DNA of 64,000 bases from Hetaerina americana (lineage: Eukaryota > Arthropoda > Insecta > Odonata > Calopterygidae): contig JAKTNV010000006.1 in NCBI GenBank assembly GCA_022747635.1, positions 72,021,590-72,085,589 of the forward strand. Direction: 5' to 3'. The stretch's first letter is position 1. Every line of letters starts with the position of its first letter. The notes below the pieces were generated by a model, which did no database searches, was not told the origin of the DNA, and saw only the letters and a program-made list of their open reading frames with translations. Made by a program: the position numbers and the translations under genes. Shown here one piece after another: positions 13,292-23,829 of this stretch.

Positions 13292-13486
13292 ACTACAGGA
13301 CGGGGCCGTGTTTCACTCGCGTGCGGAATGACATGTGCCAGGGCCAGCTGCCGGGTGTTGTCTGCACCAAGCAGCTTTGTTGCGCAACCGTCGGAAGGGC
13401 TTGGGGCCACCCCTGTGAGCAGTGTCCGACGCGGCTGGAGTGCGATGAAGGATTCCTGAAGAACATACACAGTGGACAGTGTCTCG
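13292..13486 (+). CDS. fbn: fibrillin exon 3: hybrid domain Hyb1
   Basis: 65 codons starting [11 protein letters not shown] and containing [24 protein letters not shown] and EQCP. The hybrid fold combines TB and EGF halves and is diagnostic for fibrillin/LTBP. Nine cysteines are visible, the same odd number as vertebrate fibrillin Hyb1, whose free thiol is implicated in intermolecular disulfides. Very strong conservation. Donor G|GTCAGT, phase 1. Confidence 0.97.
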
Positions 13487-14197
13487 GTCAGTGGAGCCAA
13501 AAGCTTGTGGATAAAAATCTTTTAATTTTTCATATTAAATAATTATTTTTAATTTTTATAATTTTTTATACTGACTTTCTCAATGTTGAATGCGGTGGTT
13601 TCATTGAAAAAATGTCATGGTTTGTTTTTAACTCATAAGAAATCAATCGATAGATCTCATTTAGTAATCCATATTTAAACTTCAATCTAATATTGAAAAT
13701 ATTTGCTCCTGTTAATTATCAGCTTAGCATATCAGACGAAATATTGACTTTGAAATGGATTCATTAGGGAATCGTAGCTTCTTATAAGAAAAAAGAGATA
13801 AATATTAATATTTTATGTTATTTGGAAAAGGTTACTAGATGTGTTACTTTTCCTATTATAATATTGATAATATTTGACGTAACTTAAAACTCTCTATCTA
13901 TTTACTTTGTTGACCGAGCGATTTTACTGAACATTAATCAAACTAATCCACAAAAGTCGGTTAGAGGCTGCATTTAAAATAGCTTTTAGTGTAATATAAT
14001 TCCTTCACAGTTGATCTTGAGAAATTTTTAGAGATATTGTAAAACCTAAATGTATTAGTAAAATAGCTTTTAAAGTTTTAACAGTGAATTGCTGAAATGG
14101 AACATTATAAACCATAAGGAATCTTTGTAAACAATTATCTGCATTAAATTTTAAGAGTAATAATTGAAATCTGATGTGTTTTACATTATTTTGGTAG
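13487..14197. other. intron 3
   Basis: Strongly AT-rich, nothing recognised. CpG frequency drops from about here onwards. Confidence 0.55.
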
Positions 14198-14452
14198 ATA
14201 TCGATGAATGTGAAGCCATTCCTAGTCTTTGTAATGGTGGGACTTGTGTTAACACTGTGGGGTCGTTCCGTTGTGAGTGCCCTGAGGGGCAGACTCGAAA
14301 TCCTGACAACAATCAATGTGAGGACAAAAACGAATGCAAAGAAGGGGGCAAGAGCATATGTGAAAATGGACAATGCATCAATACAGACGGATCTTACTAC
14401 TGCGTGTGTCACACAGGATTCATTCCAAATGCTGACAGGAAAAGTTGTATTG
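14198..14452 (+). CDS. fbn: fibrillin exon 4: cbEGF x2
   Basis: Two calcium-binding EGF modules in one 85-codon exon with no intron between them. The first begins DIDECEAIPSLC, the second DKNECKEGGKSIC; both keep six cysteines and the hydroxylation-type CVNTVGSFRC / [10 protein letters not shown] segment. The Lys in DKNEC is an unusual replacement of the hydrophobic second position. Confidence 0.95.
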
Positions 14453-14986
14453 GTAAGTAGTTGTTGGTCTGAATTTCAAATTATTTTATGAATAAACTTG
14501 TCTGGGTCTGTCTTTTTTTTTGAGATTGGATATTCTTACTTAATTAATGGGAATTCCCTAAAAATTAAGCACTTGTTTTTATTCCAACAGAGGGACACAT
14601 TTGGCATGGCCATATTTTGTGCTAATTTGAGTAGAACTTCATTATTAAGGGAGGAAAACATTAATATGTTGGCAGGGAAGTATACTAACCAGGATATGTG
14701 TAAAAAAAGACAACAGTTAATAATGTAGTTGTTTTTATTGTGCAATCTTTTTGTGTGTGCATCATTGGACACTTGTTAAAAATTTGGCATACCTGTAAGA
14801 GTCATATATAAATGTCATACCTCACTAAATACATGATCCAATATTTTCAAAAACCAATCTATGATTGTATTTAAGAGAAATCCAGGATTACTCAAGTGTA
14901 AGAAATATACCTTCTGATGAAATTTAAAGAGAAACATGCTGTCTTCTCAACCCCTTTCCATGTACTATTTCCTCTACCTTTTTCAG
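14453..14986. other. intron 4
   Basis: AT-rich; no repeat recognised. Acceptor TTTTTCAG at 14986. Confidence 0.55.
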
Positions 14987-15142
14987 ATACCCGCCAGGGT
15001 AATTGCTACACATACTTGGGAAGAGGTGGACAGTGTAGACAGCGTTTACCTATGCGTCTTACCAAGAAAGATTGCTGTTGTGGAATGAACATGGGTAAAG
15101 GTTGGGGAGATAATTGTGATGTTTGCCCAGCTCCAGGGGAAG
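14987..15142 (+). CDS. fbn: fibrillin exon 5: TB1 domain, main part
   Basis: 52 codons with seven of the eight TB cysteines: NCYTYL, GQC, the KKDCCC triplet and the GWGDNCDVCP end. TB (8-Cys) domains are unique to fibrillins and LTBPs. The last cysteine comes from exon 6. Donor G|GTAAGA, phase 1. Confidence 0.95.
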
Positions 15143-16312
15143 GTAAGACATGGCAGAATTTGATGCCTATTAAATACTTAATTCTTTAATTTCCTTCAGT
15201 AAATTCATTTCTTGAACTTATATATTTTTCATTTATTCTAGACTGACCACTTTCATGGATTTCATGTTATCACTGATTTAGCATACTTTTGTAATTTTGT
15301 TTTTTGTGTCACATTCTGTTCAGAATGTTAATTCAGAATATTCATTTTTTGCACCACTTTGTTATTGCCTGTACATAATATAAAAGAAAACAATAAACAC
15401 AGTAATCAACCTGAAGGTTGATTTGGTAGGTGATGGTAGAGTTCACCCAGTACTCAGCCCAATGGCTAATAAGTTAAAATTTTCATCCCCTCAGATTGGA
15501 AATAATGCATTAGCTTTCGAATTGAGATGCCAATTGTAATGTTTTTAAAAAATGGGTAAAATATTTTAAATCCATAATTCATCATTTTTGTAAGTGGCAT
15601 CATTCACATATTTTTTTAAATTTTCATTTCATTCATTCATTTCATTCAAAAGAATGATCATAAATAATACATGATTAAATGTAATGCAAAAAATTAGAAG
15701 CATTTTTATGGGAATTGATATGAATAATGCAATAAAATGAAACAAGTAAGCCATAGCTTTGCTTCTGCTCTAATTAACTAGTAAAAATACACAGAGAATG
15801 GTGGTGAAATAAGTACCTCGTACATGGTATCTGGTTTGACATTGAACCAAATCTGATACATTTCCAATTAGCCTTTCTGTTTCTTCTTTTTCAGAGTTGG
15901 AAAAACATGTCTCATCCTTTCTTTTATTCATTATTCTCCCTGTTTCTATCAAGAGCTTTTAAGAAAAAAAGGCATATTAAGTCTAAAGAGCGTCTTATTA
16001 TAAATAATACCTAAGTGATTCATTCAAGTAAAATTTTCTTAATTAATACTTCATACAGATATATCTAAATAAGCCAACCAAAATCTCAATTTAGGTCATG
16101 GACAAAGTAGAATATTGAGAACTTGTCATGCTGGACTTACTACTACTAACAATTATCTATATGATTTTGTATAATTTTCGACATGATACATCCTGATAAA
16201 TGTTGGCTAAATGATCAATAAACATAATTATTATTTGTAATTATTGAAGGTTTATGAAATTGGTATTTTGAAATCATAATTCTAATTATGACAATGATCT
16301 TTCTTGTTGAAG
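15143..16312. other. intron 5, with SINE 3'-end fragment
   Basis: AT-rich intron. The only recognised item is the minus-oriented SINE tail at 15418-15465, listed separately. Confidence 0.55.
15418..15465 (-). repeat. SINE tail fragment
   Basis: The stretch containing GGTAGGTGATGGTAGAGTTC and ACCCAGTACTCAGCC is the reverse complement, with a few differences, of the 3' end of the SINE at 35155-35399. Only the tail is present, as expected of a 5'-truncated copy. Confidence 0.75.
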
Positions 16313-16477
16313 AGGCTTACATCAAACTTTGCGTGGAACCTGGAAACATCACCCAAGTGAATGAATGTGCTCTTCGACCAACAATATGTGGCAAAGGCCG
16401 CTGCATTGACATCCCTGAAGGCTACACATGTGAATGCCATCCAGGCTATGAAAAGGCGGACGGTGAAGTTTGTGAAG
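16313..16477 (+). CDS. fbn: fibrillin exon 6: end of TB1, linker, EGF
   Basis: 55 codons. It opens with EAYIKLC, which supplies the eighth TB1 cysteine, followed by a short linker (VEPGNITQ, with a possible N-glycosylation site NIT) and an EGF module (NECALRPTIC through EVCE). Vertebrate fibrillins carry a long Pro- or Gly-rich segment here; it is absent. The donor fitting phase 1 is AAG|GCGAGT, a GC rather than GT donor. Confidence 0.9.
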
Positions 16478-16689
16478 GCGAGTAAATTAATTAATTAATG
16501 CTAAGTTATAATAATAATAATGACTTTATTTCACTTAATTGATCTGCAGATAGAAGAATTCAGATAGTACTTTAATGGTAAAACAATTGTATAATATAAC
16601 AGAAAAATAAATGTAGGAAAGTTACATAGGAAAATAAGAAACAAAAAAGTTCCATCTAAAATAAGTATTTACAATCTCACCATGCTCTC

Positions 16690-19600
16690 ATTTTGTGGGG
16701 TGACCGGGGTGGACCAGTGGTAGCCTGTTCAACTCTCATACCGCGAGTCGCAGGTTCGAGACATGCAGAGAACATTTTTCTGGCTATTTTGTCGGAAAAT
16801 ATTTACCATTATTTGCTGTTGACAACTTTACACACAACACAAAATGACCCCACTGCTGCTTCCTCTCAGTAGTTCGGTTCAAAGGAAATGAGTCTGGCAT
16901 CAACAGCTACAGCTTTGGGTGAGAGTGAAGCTCACAGAAATGGCCAAAGTACTGTGATGTGGAAGGCAACAGGAAACCACCACATTAGTCTCCTGAGGAG
17001 ATGGACTCCACCCCTGCACTCCCTGCACTCCACCTATTTAGGACATGACAGCATCCTCCCCAGTAAAATATGCCTGAGGTAAAATAGTCCCCGAATCGGA
17101 TCTCTAGCTGAGGACTACTGGGAAGGGTACATCAGTCAGGAAAGACAGATGTAGGATGGGGACATGGAATGTGAGATCCTTAGGGGTTAGCGGAAAGCTG
17201 GAGTACGCCAAGATAGAAATGGAGAGGCTGGGTATAGACATCCTGAGAGTTAGCGAGATCAAGTGGATGAGTGCAGAAGACTACTGGAGTGACAGATATC
17301 AAGTTATATACTTGGGAGACGACCGGAGGATCGCAGGTGTTGGCATCATACTGAAAAAAGAATGGAGCATAAGAGTGAAAGCAATATTGCCGTACAATGA
17401 GAGAATTCTGATGGTGTAGCTGGAAGGAGAGCCCAGGGACGCCGCGATCGTATAAGTATAAATACCAACGTCTAGCCATACAGAAGAAGAAATAGAAGAA
17501 GTGCATGAACAAATGGAAGTAGTCCTTGGACAGGTGGCAGGGAAAGAAAATTTCATCATAATGGGAGATGGAATGGAGTCATAGGAGAAAGAAAAGAAGG
17601 ACAAAGCATGGGAAATTTCGGGCTGGGAAAATGGAACATCAAAGGAGAAGGACTAGTTGAGTTCTGCAATCAGAAGAATATGGTATTAGCTAACTCCCTC
17701 TTTGAATAACATTGATGAAGGAGGTATGCATGGAAGATTCTAGTTGATATCGCAAGGTACCACGTAGACTACGTACTAGTAAGAAGGAGATACAAGAACC
17801 AGGTGAAGCAGTGCAAGAGCTACCCCAGTGAAGACATGAATAGTGATATCAACCTGGTAATCATGGAGAGCCAACTTCACTACAAGAAAATTAAGAAGAC
17901 AAAACAAGATCCAAGGTGGGACTCACAATTGCTGGTGGGAAAAGACACCAGAAAAAGATTCACCATGGCCATTGACAGCAAACTAGATGATGAAGGAGAA
18001 TGGAGCACCAAAGAGAGATGGAATGAACTGAAAAGGGCAATCGCAGAAGTTGCAGAAGAGTAACTGGTGAAAAAGAGAGCTGACATGAAGAAACCATGGA
18101 CCATGACGGAGATTAGGGAACTAATAGAAGAAAGAAGAAAACACAAGAATACCAGGAATTATGATGACAAAAGGCTCTGTGAGAAACTTAAGAATCAAGT
18201 CAACCGAGAATGCAAAAAGGCTAGGGAGAATTAGATATAAGGCTGCTGTGAGGAAATCAACAAAAATATGAAGAAGGGGAATGCCAGCACGGCGTACAAA
18301 CTGATGAAGAAACATTTTGGAGAAAGGAAAATGATAAGCAACAACATCAGGAATGTAAACGAAAATATACTGATAGAAGGTAAATATATTGGCAATAAAT
18401 GGAAGCGATACATCAAAGAACTCTACCAAGGTCCGAGATCGCTGGAAGAAAACCAGGTGAAGGACGAGCGTGAATTGGATGACGAAAACCAGGGCCTATA
18501 CATACTGAGGAGCGAATTTGATAGAGCCATAAAAGACCTTAAGATAAACAAAAGACAAAATTGACGGAGACATCATCAAGACACTCGGAAACAAAGCCAA
18601 GGACAATCTGTATGGAATAATCAAAGATATCTACAAAGACGGAAGCCTTCCTGAAAACTTTCAAAGGACTGTGATGATCGTGATACCAAAGAAGATGAGG
18701 ACAGAGAAATGTGAGGTACACCTAACCTTGAGTTTTGTGTCACATGCATCAAAAATACTTACATGAATAATACATTTTAGGATGGAAAGGAAAATTGAAG
18801 ATAACCTATCAGAAAACCAATTTGACTTTAGGAAGAACAGAGGAACCTGGGAAGCCATACTCTATCTGAGAATCATGATAGAGAAAACAAAACATGTGAA
18901 CAAGCAACTGTATGTGGCATTCTTGGAATTAAAGAAAGCCTTTGGGAATGTGGCATGGAACAAGATGTATGGACTGCTGGAAAAACTCAGAAGAGAAAAC
19001 AACCACAGAAGAATTATCTATCAGCTACACAAGAATCAAGTGGCCACAATGCGAATGAGAGATGGAAGCCATATAGAGGCTAAAATTAACAAAGGAGTTA
19101 GACAAGGATGCAACCTCTCACCTCCATTGTTCAGCATGTACCTGGAAGAGGCAATAAGAGTAGCACAAGACATTGGATGAATGGAATCTGGATCAATGGA
19201 GAAGAAATAAACATACTGCGCTTCGCCAATGATATTGCAATGATAGCAGAAAACCAGGAGGATTTTCAAAAGTCACTAAACATATTGAGTCAAGTTCTAC
19301 AAAGATACAACATGGACATACACTAGATGAAGACTAAAATCCTAGAATTTGGAAGAGGGAAGCAGAATACAGAAGTCACTCTGAAAGGACAAAAATTAGA
19401 CCAAGTGGATTCCTTCACCTCTCTCGGAAGTACCATCACATGGAACAGAAGAAGTATCAATCAAAGTCAAAGACATCAAGCAATGAATAGCTCAAGCTAA
19501 GAGAGCATTCAAAATGAAAAGACAACCACTGTATTCAAAGAAGATAGAACTACAGACAAGGAAACAATATGTGAAAACATTCATATGGAGCGCGGCACTC

Positions 19601-20030
19601 TATGGATCATCAGAAAAGTAGACCAGAAAAGACTAGGAGCCTTAGAAATCTGGTGCTGGAGGAGGATGCTTAGGATCAAATGGATGGATAAAATAAGAAA
19701 TGAAGAAGTATACGGAAGCATAGACGAAGAACGGACCTGAAGGAACACAAGAAGAACCAGATGGATTGGCCACATTCCGAGGCACAATGGATTCATGAAG
19801 AATATTATAGGAGAGATCGAGGGAAAAGTGCCAAGAGGAAGGCCAAGGGATAAATACATGAGACAGATGAAGAAGAAAGCACATTGCAAAAAATACCAGG
19901 AAGTAAGCCAATTGGCATTAGATAGGGTAGAATGTAAGATGTCCATTACATCCATACTTTTGAGGAGATGTGACATCAGGAATATGGTGACTGTCTGAAA
20001 TAGGGAAAACATGAAGTAGATAGTCTTTGG
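16690..20030 (+). mobile_element. RTE-like LINE, decayed
   Basis: A tRNA-like stretch (B-box-like GGTTCGAGAC near 16752) and a non-coding leader precede an endonuclease start at 17156 (TWNVRSL...IDILRVSEIKW). Reverse-transcriptase pieces follow: DQ-like box NQFDFRKNRGTWEAI (18.8 kb), GVRQGCNLSP (19.1 kb), and LRFANDIAM where the catalytic second Asp is Asn (19.2 kb). A C-terminal RRMLRIKWMDKIRNEE and PRGRPRDKY end is at 19.65-19.9 kb. Many stops and frame changes show that it is dead. The endonuclease resembles the BovB/RTE type. Confidence 0.8.
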
Positions 20031-20340
20031 TAGTAGTAGAAGTTTTAAGGAAGGCGACCAACAGCTGAGGTCATTTGCATCATTAGGAATGGATGGGAAA
20101 GGAGAAAGGATGGAGAGAAACCTGACGTCAGCATTAACCTATTCTTAACGAAAGGCACCAAGGGGTCCGCAGTTTAACGTCCCATCCGACGGACGGCGTA
20201 CTCACTCAAAGTGCCCTCTACAAAGCACCTCAAGTAGGGATCGAGATACCTCTGAAAAATATTCAACACCGCTGGTATTTGAACCCGAGCCCTCTGGGTG
20301 GGAAGCCAGTACGGCAGCCACCGCACCAATCCCAATCCCC
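20031..20340 (-). repeat. tRNA-derived SINE with 10-bp target duplication
   Basis: On the minus strand a tRNA-like head (A box around TGGTGCGGTGGCT, B box GGTTCAAATAC) begins at the 20340 end, and the element runs to a CTA-repeat tail at 20031. TAGTCTTTGG flanks both ends (20021-20030 and 20341-20350), a target-site duplication. A second copy lies at 46626-46934. Confidence 0.85.
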
Positions 20341-20350
20341 TAGTCTTTGG

Positions 20351-20781
20351 TGAAATTTCTAAAATTCAAATGGTTATTTAGGCACCTAACTTAATTTTCT
20401 GCCATTATAAGTCCTTTGTATGTTCCAGTATGAAGTCAGCGTGGAAAGATCTATAGAAATAGTGTCTGAAAAATAAAAGGGCTAAAAATTTGAGGAATAG
20501 AATTTTGGGGTTGCCTTATCCCAGATGCTAAATTTAAAATTTGTGACTCATCAGGGAAATATTCCATAAGGAAATACAACTGCATATATATTTATCTGTC
20601 TGCATTGATTTTCTTGATTGCTATAATTAGGGTGAAAGCAAATTGTAGAAATAAAAAATAAATTTCAATTTCAGTGGAAGGTGATTTAAAAAAAAATATT
20701 TTTAGCCTTCTATACATTAGGTTTAATTTCATCAATTTGCAGTTAAACATTTTTAAATATTGTATCAACTTTCATTTTCAG
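20351..20781. other. intron 6, right end
   Basis: AT-rich, nothing recognised before the acceptor TTTTCAG. Confidence 0.55.
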
Positions 20782-20904
20782 ATATAAATGAATGCTTAGG
20801 ATTAGGCTACTGCACTGGAGGAAGATGTATGAATACTCAAGGCAGCTTCACATGTTTGTGTCCTCCAGGGTTTGACACTTCTTCAGATGGAAAGTCCTGC
20901 ATAG
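20782..20904 (+). CDS. fbn: fibrillin exon 7: cbEGF
   Basis: A single 41-codon calcium-binding EGF module: DINEC signature, GGRCMNTQGSFTCLC core and final SCI. Phase 1 at both ends, canonical splice sites. Confidence 0.94.
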
Positions 20905-21178
20905 GTAAGAATACATTGCCATTAGACAATAGGTAATGTATATCTTTAAAACTACTGTAAACATAAAAAAGTTTTTTGTTTTGGAAACAGACCATCGTAC
21001 AGACTTGGTCCCTTTTTTCTGGGAAATGTTATACGTCACTGAAAAATGTGTATGTTCTAATTTAGTGTTACATTTCTTATCCTGTAGTTTAGTTGGATTA
21101 AAATATGTTATAAAGTATTTTTCACTTAATCTTTTTCATAGAAACAAGTACTGGCTTAGTAATTATTTTTATTTTCAG

Positions 21179-21301
21179 ATCATGATGAATGTAGTGAAAC
21201 AGGAATGTGTGCCAATGGTCTCTGCATCAATATGGATGGTTCATTCAAGTGCCAGTGCAAACCTGGATATGTTCTATCGTCTACTGGACATTCATGCATA
21301 G
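21179..21301 (+). CDS. fbn: fibrillin exon 8: cbEGF
   Basis: A single 41-codon module opening [11 protein letters not shown]; His replaces the usual Ile/Val of the calcium signature. Its DECSETGMC and GSFKC segments recur in the second module of exon 9, suggesting a module duplication. Confidence 0.93.
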   Translation: MMMNVVKQECVPMVSASIWMVHSSASANLDMFYRLLDIHA

Positions 21302-22439
21302 GTAATTTAATTTATTCCTGAGTTAATAGTGACTTTTTTGTTTTAATTTTTTTACAGCAAATCCACAAGTTACATGGATCTGAGTTAACCAGGTCTACAG
21401 TAACATGACATTAATACACTACATTGTAGCTTGACCATACAAGTCACAAGTGTGGTTGGTTAACTTTTCAGTGCATATCATCTCTTGCCCATTGTGGATG
21501 GCAGCAGAAATATGTACTTAGATTTAAGATATTCGAACACTTAAAAGGAAAATTTTTTTGAGGATCTGGTGGAAATGTACAGGAAATTAGTATTTAATGC
21601 CAAAGGAAATGATGTCGATGAGTTCTTACAATTTTGCATCAAGGAATCCTGAGATAAATATTCAATGGGGCTGTAATATCAAATTAAGAAAAACCAAATT
21701 CCTGAGATAGAACCAAGAGTGAGACACCAAAAATGGCAAAAATCTTTGACACTTTAAAGATAGTGGATTGCTTTCCATGTTGCTGAGAGAGCATTAGCAA
21801 GTTTGAGGTTCAGAGTTAAAGCTCTGTGATATTTCTATGATATCTAGGGCATGTAGCGATGCTATTTTGTTATATGATATACATTGTTTAAAAAAGAGCC
21901 ATACTGCAAAGGTTCTGGCCAAATTTATATGTAAAAACAGAATTTAATGATAGGCCTGGAAAATCATTATGGATAATTTTGTACGTGCTTTTTAGGCACC
22001 AATTAGTTTCCCCAATTGGGTATTATTCTATATGAGTATGAATTACTTAGTAGATAAATTAAAATTTCTCACAAAGGTTTCTCAGGTTTCACACTGGTAA
22101 TGTTGAAGAACATTATTGTTGTAATGGCTGACTCTTTTTTCAGGAGATGATATTTTCATTAAATGTAAATGATTTCTTTGAATATACTTATACTTAATCA
22201 ATTAATAGATTGTGCGGTCACAGACTACAGTTTGTTAGAAATATATTAAATTTACTTGATTTACCTGGAATTTAGAGTTAATTATTCTATTAAAAACATT
22301 CCATTAACTGAAAATGTTTTGGTATATTGCTTAAAGAGCATACATATGAGGGAGATATCTTAAGAAAGTACAATTAAAAATGAAGTTTTTGACCAAGATT
22401 GTACTGTATGTATGTACTTAAAATGCTGTATATTCACAG
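21302..22439. other. intron 8
   Basis: AT-rich; no repeat or ORF of note. Confidence 0.55.
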
Positions 22440-22688
22440 ATGTCGATGAATGTTATGAAAACCCAAGGATATGTCTAAATGGCAGATGTGACAACATACC
22501 TGGATCATATCGCTGTACTTGTCAGCCAGGTTTTACAGCCTCATTAGATGGGGCATTTTGTGTGGATATGGATGAATGTTCAGAGACAGGCATGTGTGAA
22601 AGTGGAAGGTGTGTCAACATAGATGGCTCATTCAAATGTGTCTGTGACCCTGGCTACAAACTTGCACCTGATAGGAAGAAGTGCATTG
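22440..22688 (+). CDS. fbn: fibrillin exon 9: cbEGF x2
   Basis: 83 codons with two cbEGF modules, [12 protein letters not shown] and [11 protein letters not shown], each with six cysteines. No intron separates them. The second module is close to that of exon 8 at both protein and nucleotide level. Confidence 0.95.
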
Positions 22689-22848
22689 GTGAGTAATGAG
22701 ATTTACATTTGAATATTATATGCATACTTTAATCTGTGAAGAAATTGTGTACCAAATTGCAGGATACTATTGTGGAAATGTTCATATTCTTGGAAGAAAA
22801 GTGTGTTTTAATTTTATGAATTTTATTAATCCGGAACATATATTTCAG

Positions 22849-22968
22849 ATATAAATGAATGCTCAAGCAATCCTTGTCAACATGGCACCTGCACAAATAC
22901 ACCAGGCAGTTTTAAGTGTGATTGCTTACCTGGATTCAACATTGGACCTGATGGACGAAGTTGTTTGG
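22849..22968 (+). CDS. fbn: fibrillin exon 10: cbEGF before TB2
   Basis: A 40-codon module, [10 protein letters not shown] with the short first loop, then [15 protein letters not shown] and SCL. Donor G|GTATAT. Confidence 0.93.
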
Positions 22969-23829
22969 GTATATATATTATTTCATACTGAAATTTTTCT
23001 GCCCCAATTCTACATGGATTCAAGTATTTCAAGCAGTTAATATTTCTAGACCTGAAGTTTTTTCTTATCTAGTAAGCATTATACATTTGCATACCTGTGT
23101 AGAGATCATATTACTTTACTTTGGTGTCACCATGAAGATTGGACAATATATTTATGACATCAAAGCAGAAGGTAATAATGGCTCATTAATTGTTATGACC
23201 ATGACTATTCTAATTATTTTTAATTTGATTTGTCAAACCTTAGAATGAATTGATGTGACAGATCAATTAGAGGTACTGTGACATTGTAGTATAAAGTTCG
23301 CAGAGTAACCTGTGTTCAACAGAACTTCTCACTCTGGCATAAACTAATACCTGCATCACTAATGAGTTATAAACAGGAATTGGGAGATTACAGAACATCC
23401 CGGGAATTTTAGGACAAAAATAATCAGTACCATTGTGAAGCTAGTAATATTTCCACTTATTTAATTAAAGCAGAATTATAAAAATATTAGTGAGAATCTC
23501 ATAATCTTCTCATTTATATTTTACTGCTCAACTGAATAAACTGTTAATATATATGATTGTGAGCAATGGCTTAGTGTGTAGCAAAAAACTAATTAGGCTC
23601 ATTATAATTCTCTGTATTAGTTTTTCTCTTGTATGGGATTTATAATTGATTTATTTCATGATAGAGCTCAAATAGTTTTCCGTAACTATGGATTTAAATT
23701 AGTATTAAATGGCTATATATTTGGTAAGATGCAAGTGATTGAAGTGGCAATTAGGGATGGTTTGAAGAAGGGTGTGTGTGGTGGTGCAGAGCTATCTGGT
23801 ATCTGAAATGAATTGAATGTGGTAGGCAT
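22969..23829. other. intron 10, left part
   Basis: AT-rich without recognised elements up to the start of the LINE. Confidence 0.5.

Noticed and set aside
12575..13542. ORFs of 133 and 197 codons upstream of and over Hyb1 as longer exons
   Set aside because: Only the part from 13292 aligns with the fibrillin hybrid domain; upstream translation is non-conserved and a good acceptor with the correct phase is present.
16478..16481. Alternative GT donor for exon 6 at 16482
   Set aside because: It would end the exon in phase 2 and shift the frame into exon 7; the GC donor keeps phase 1.
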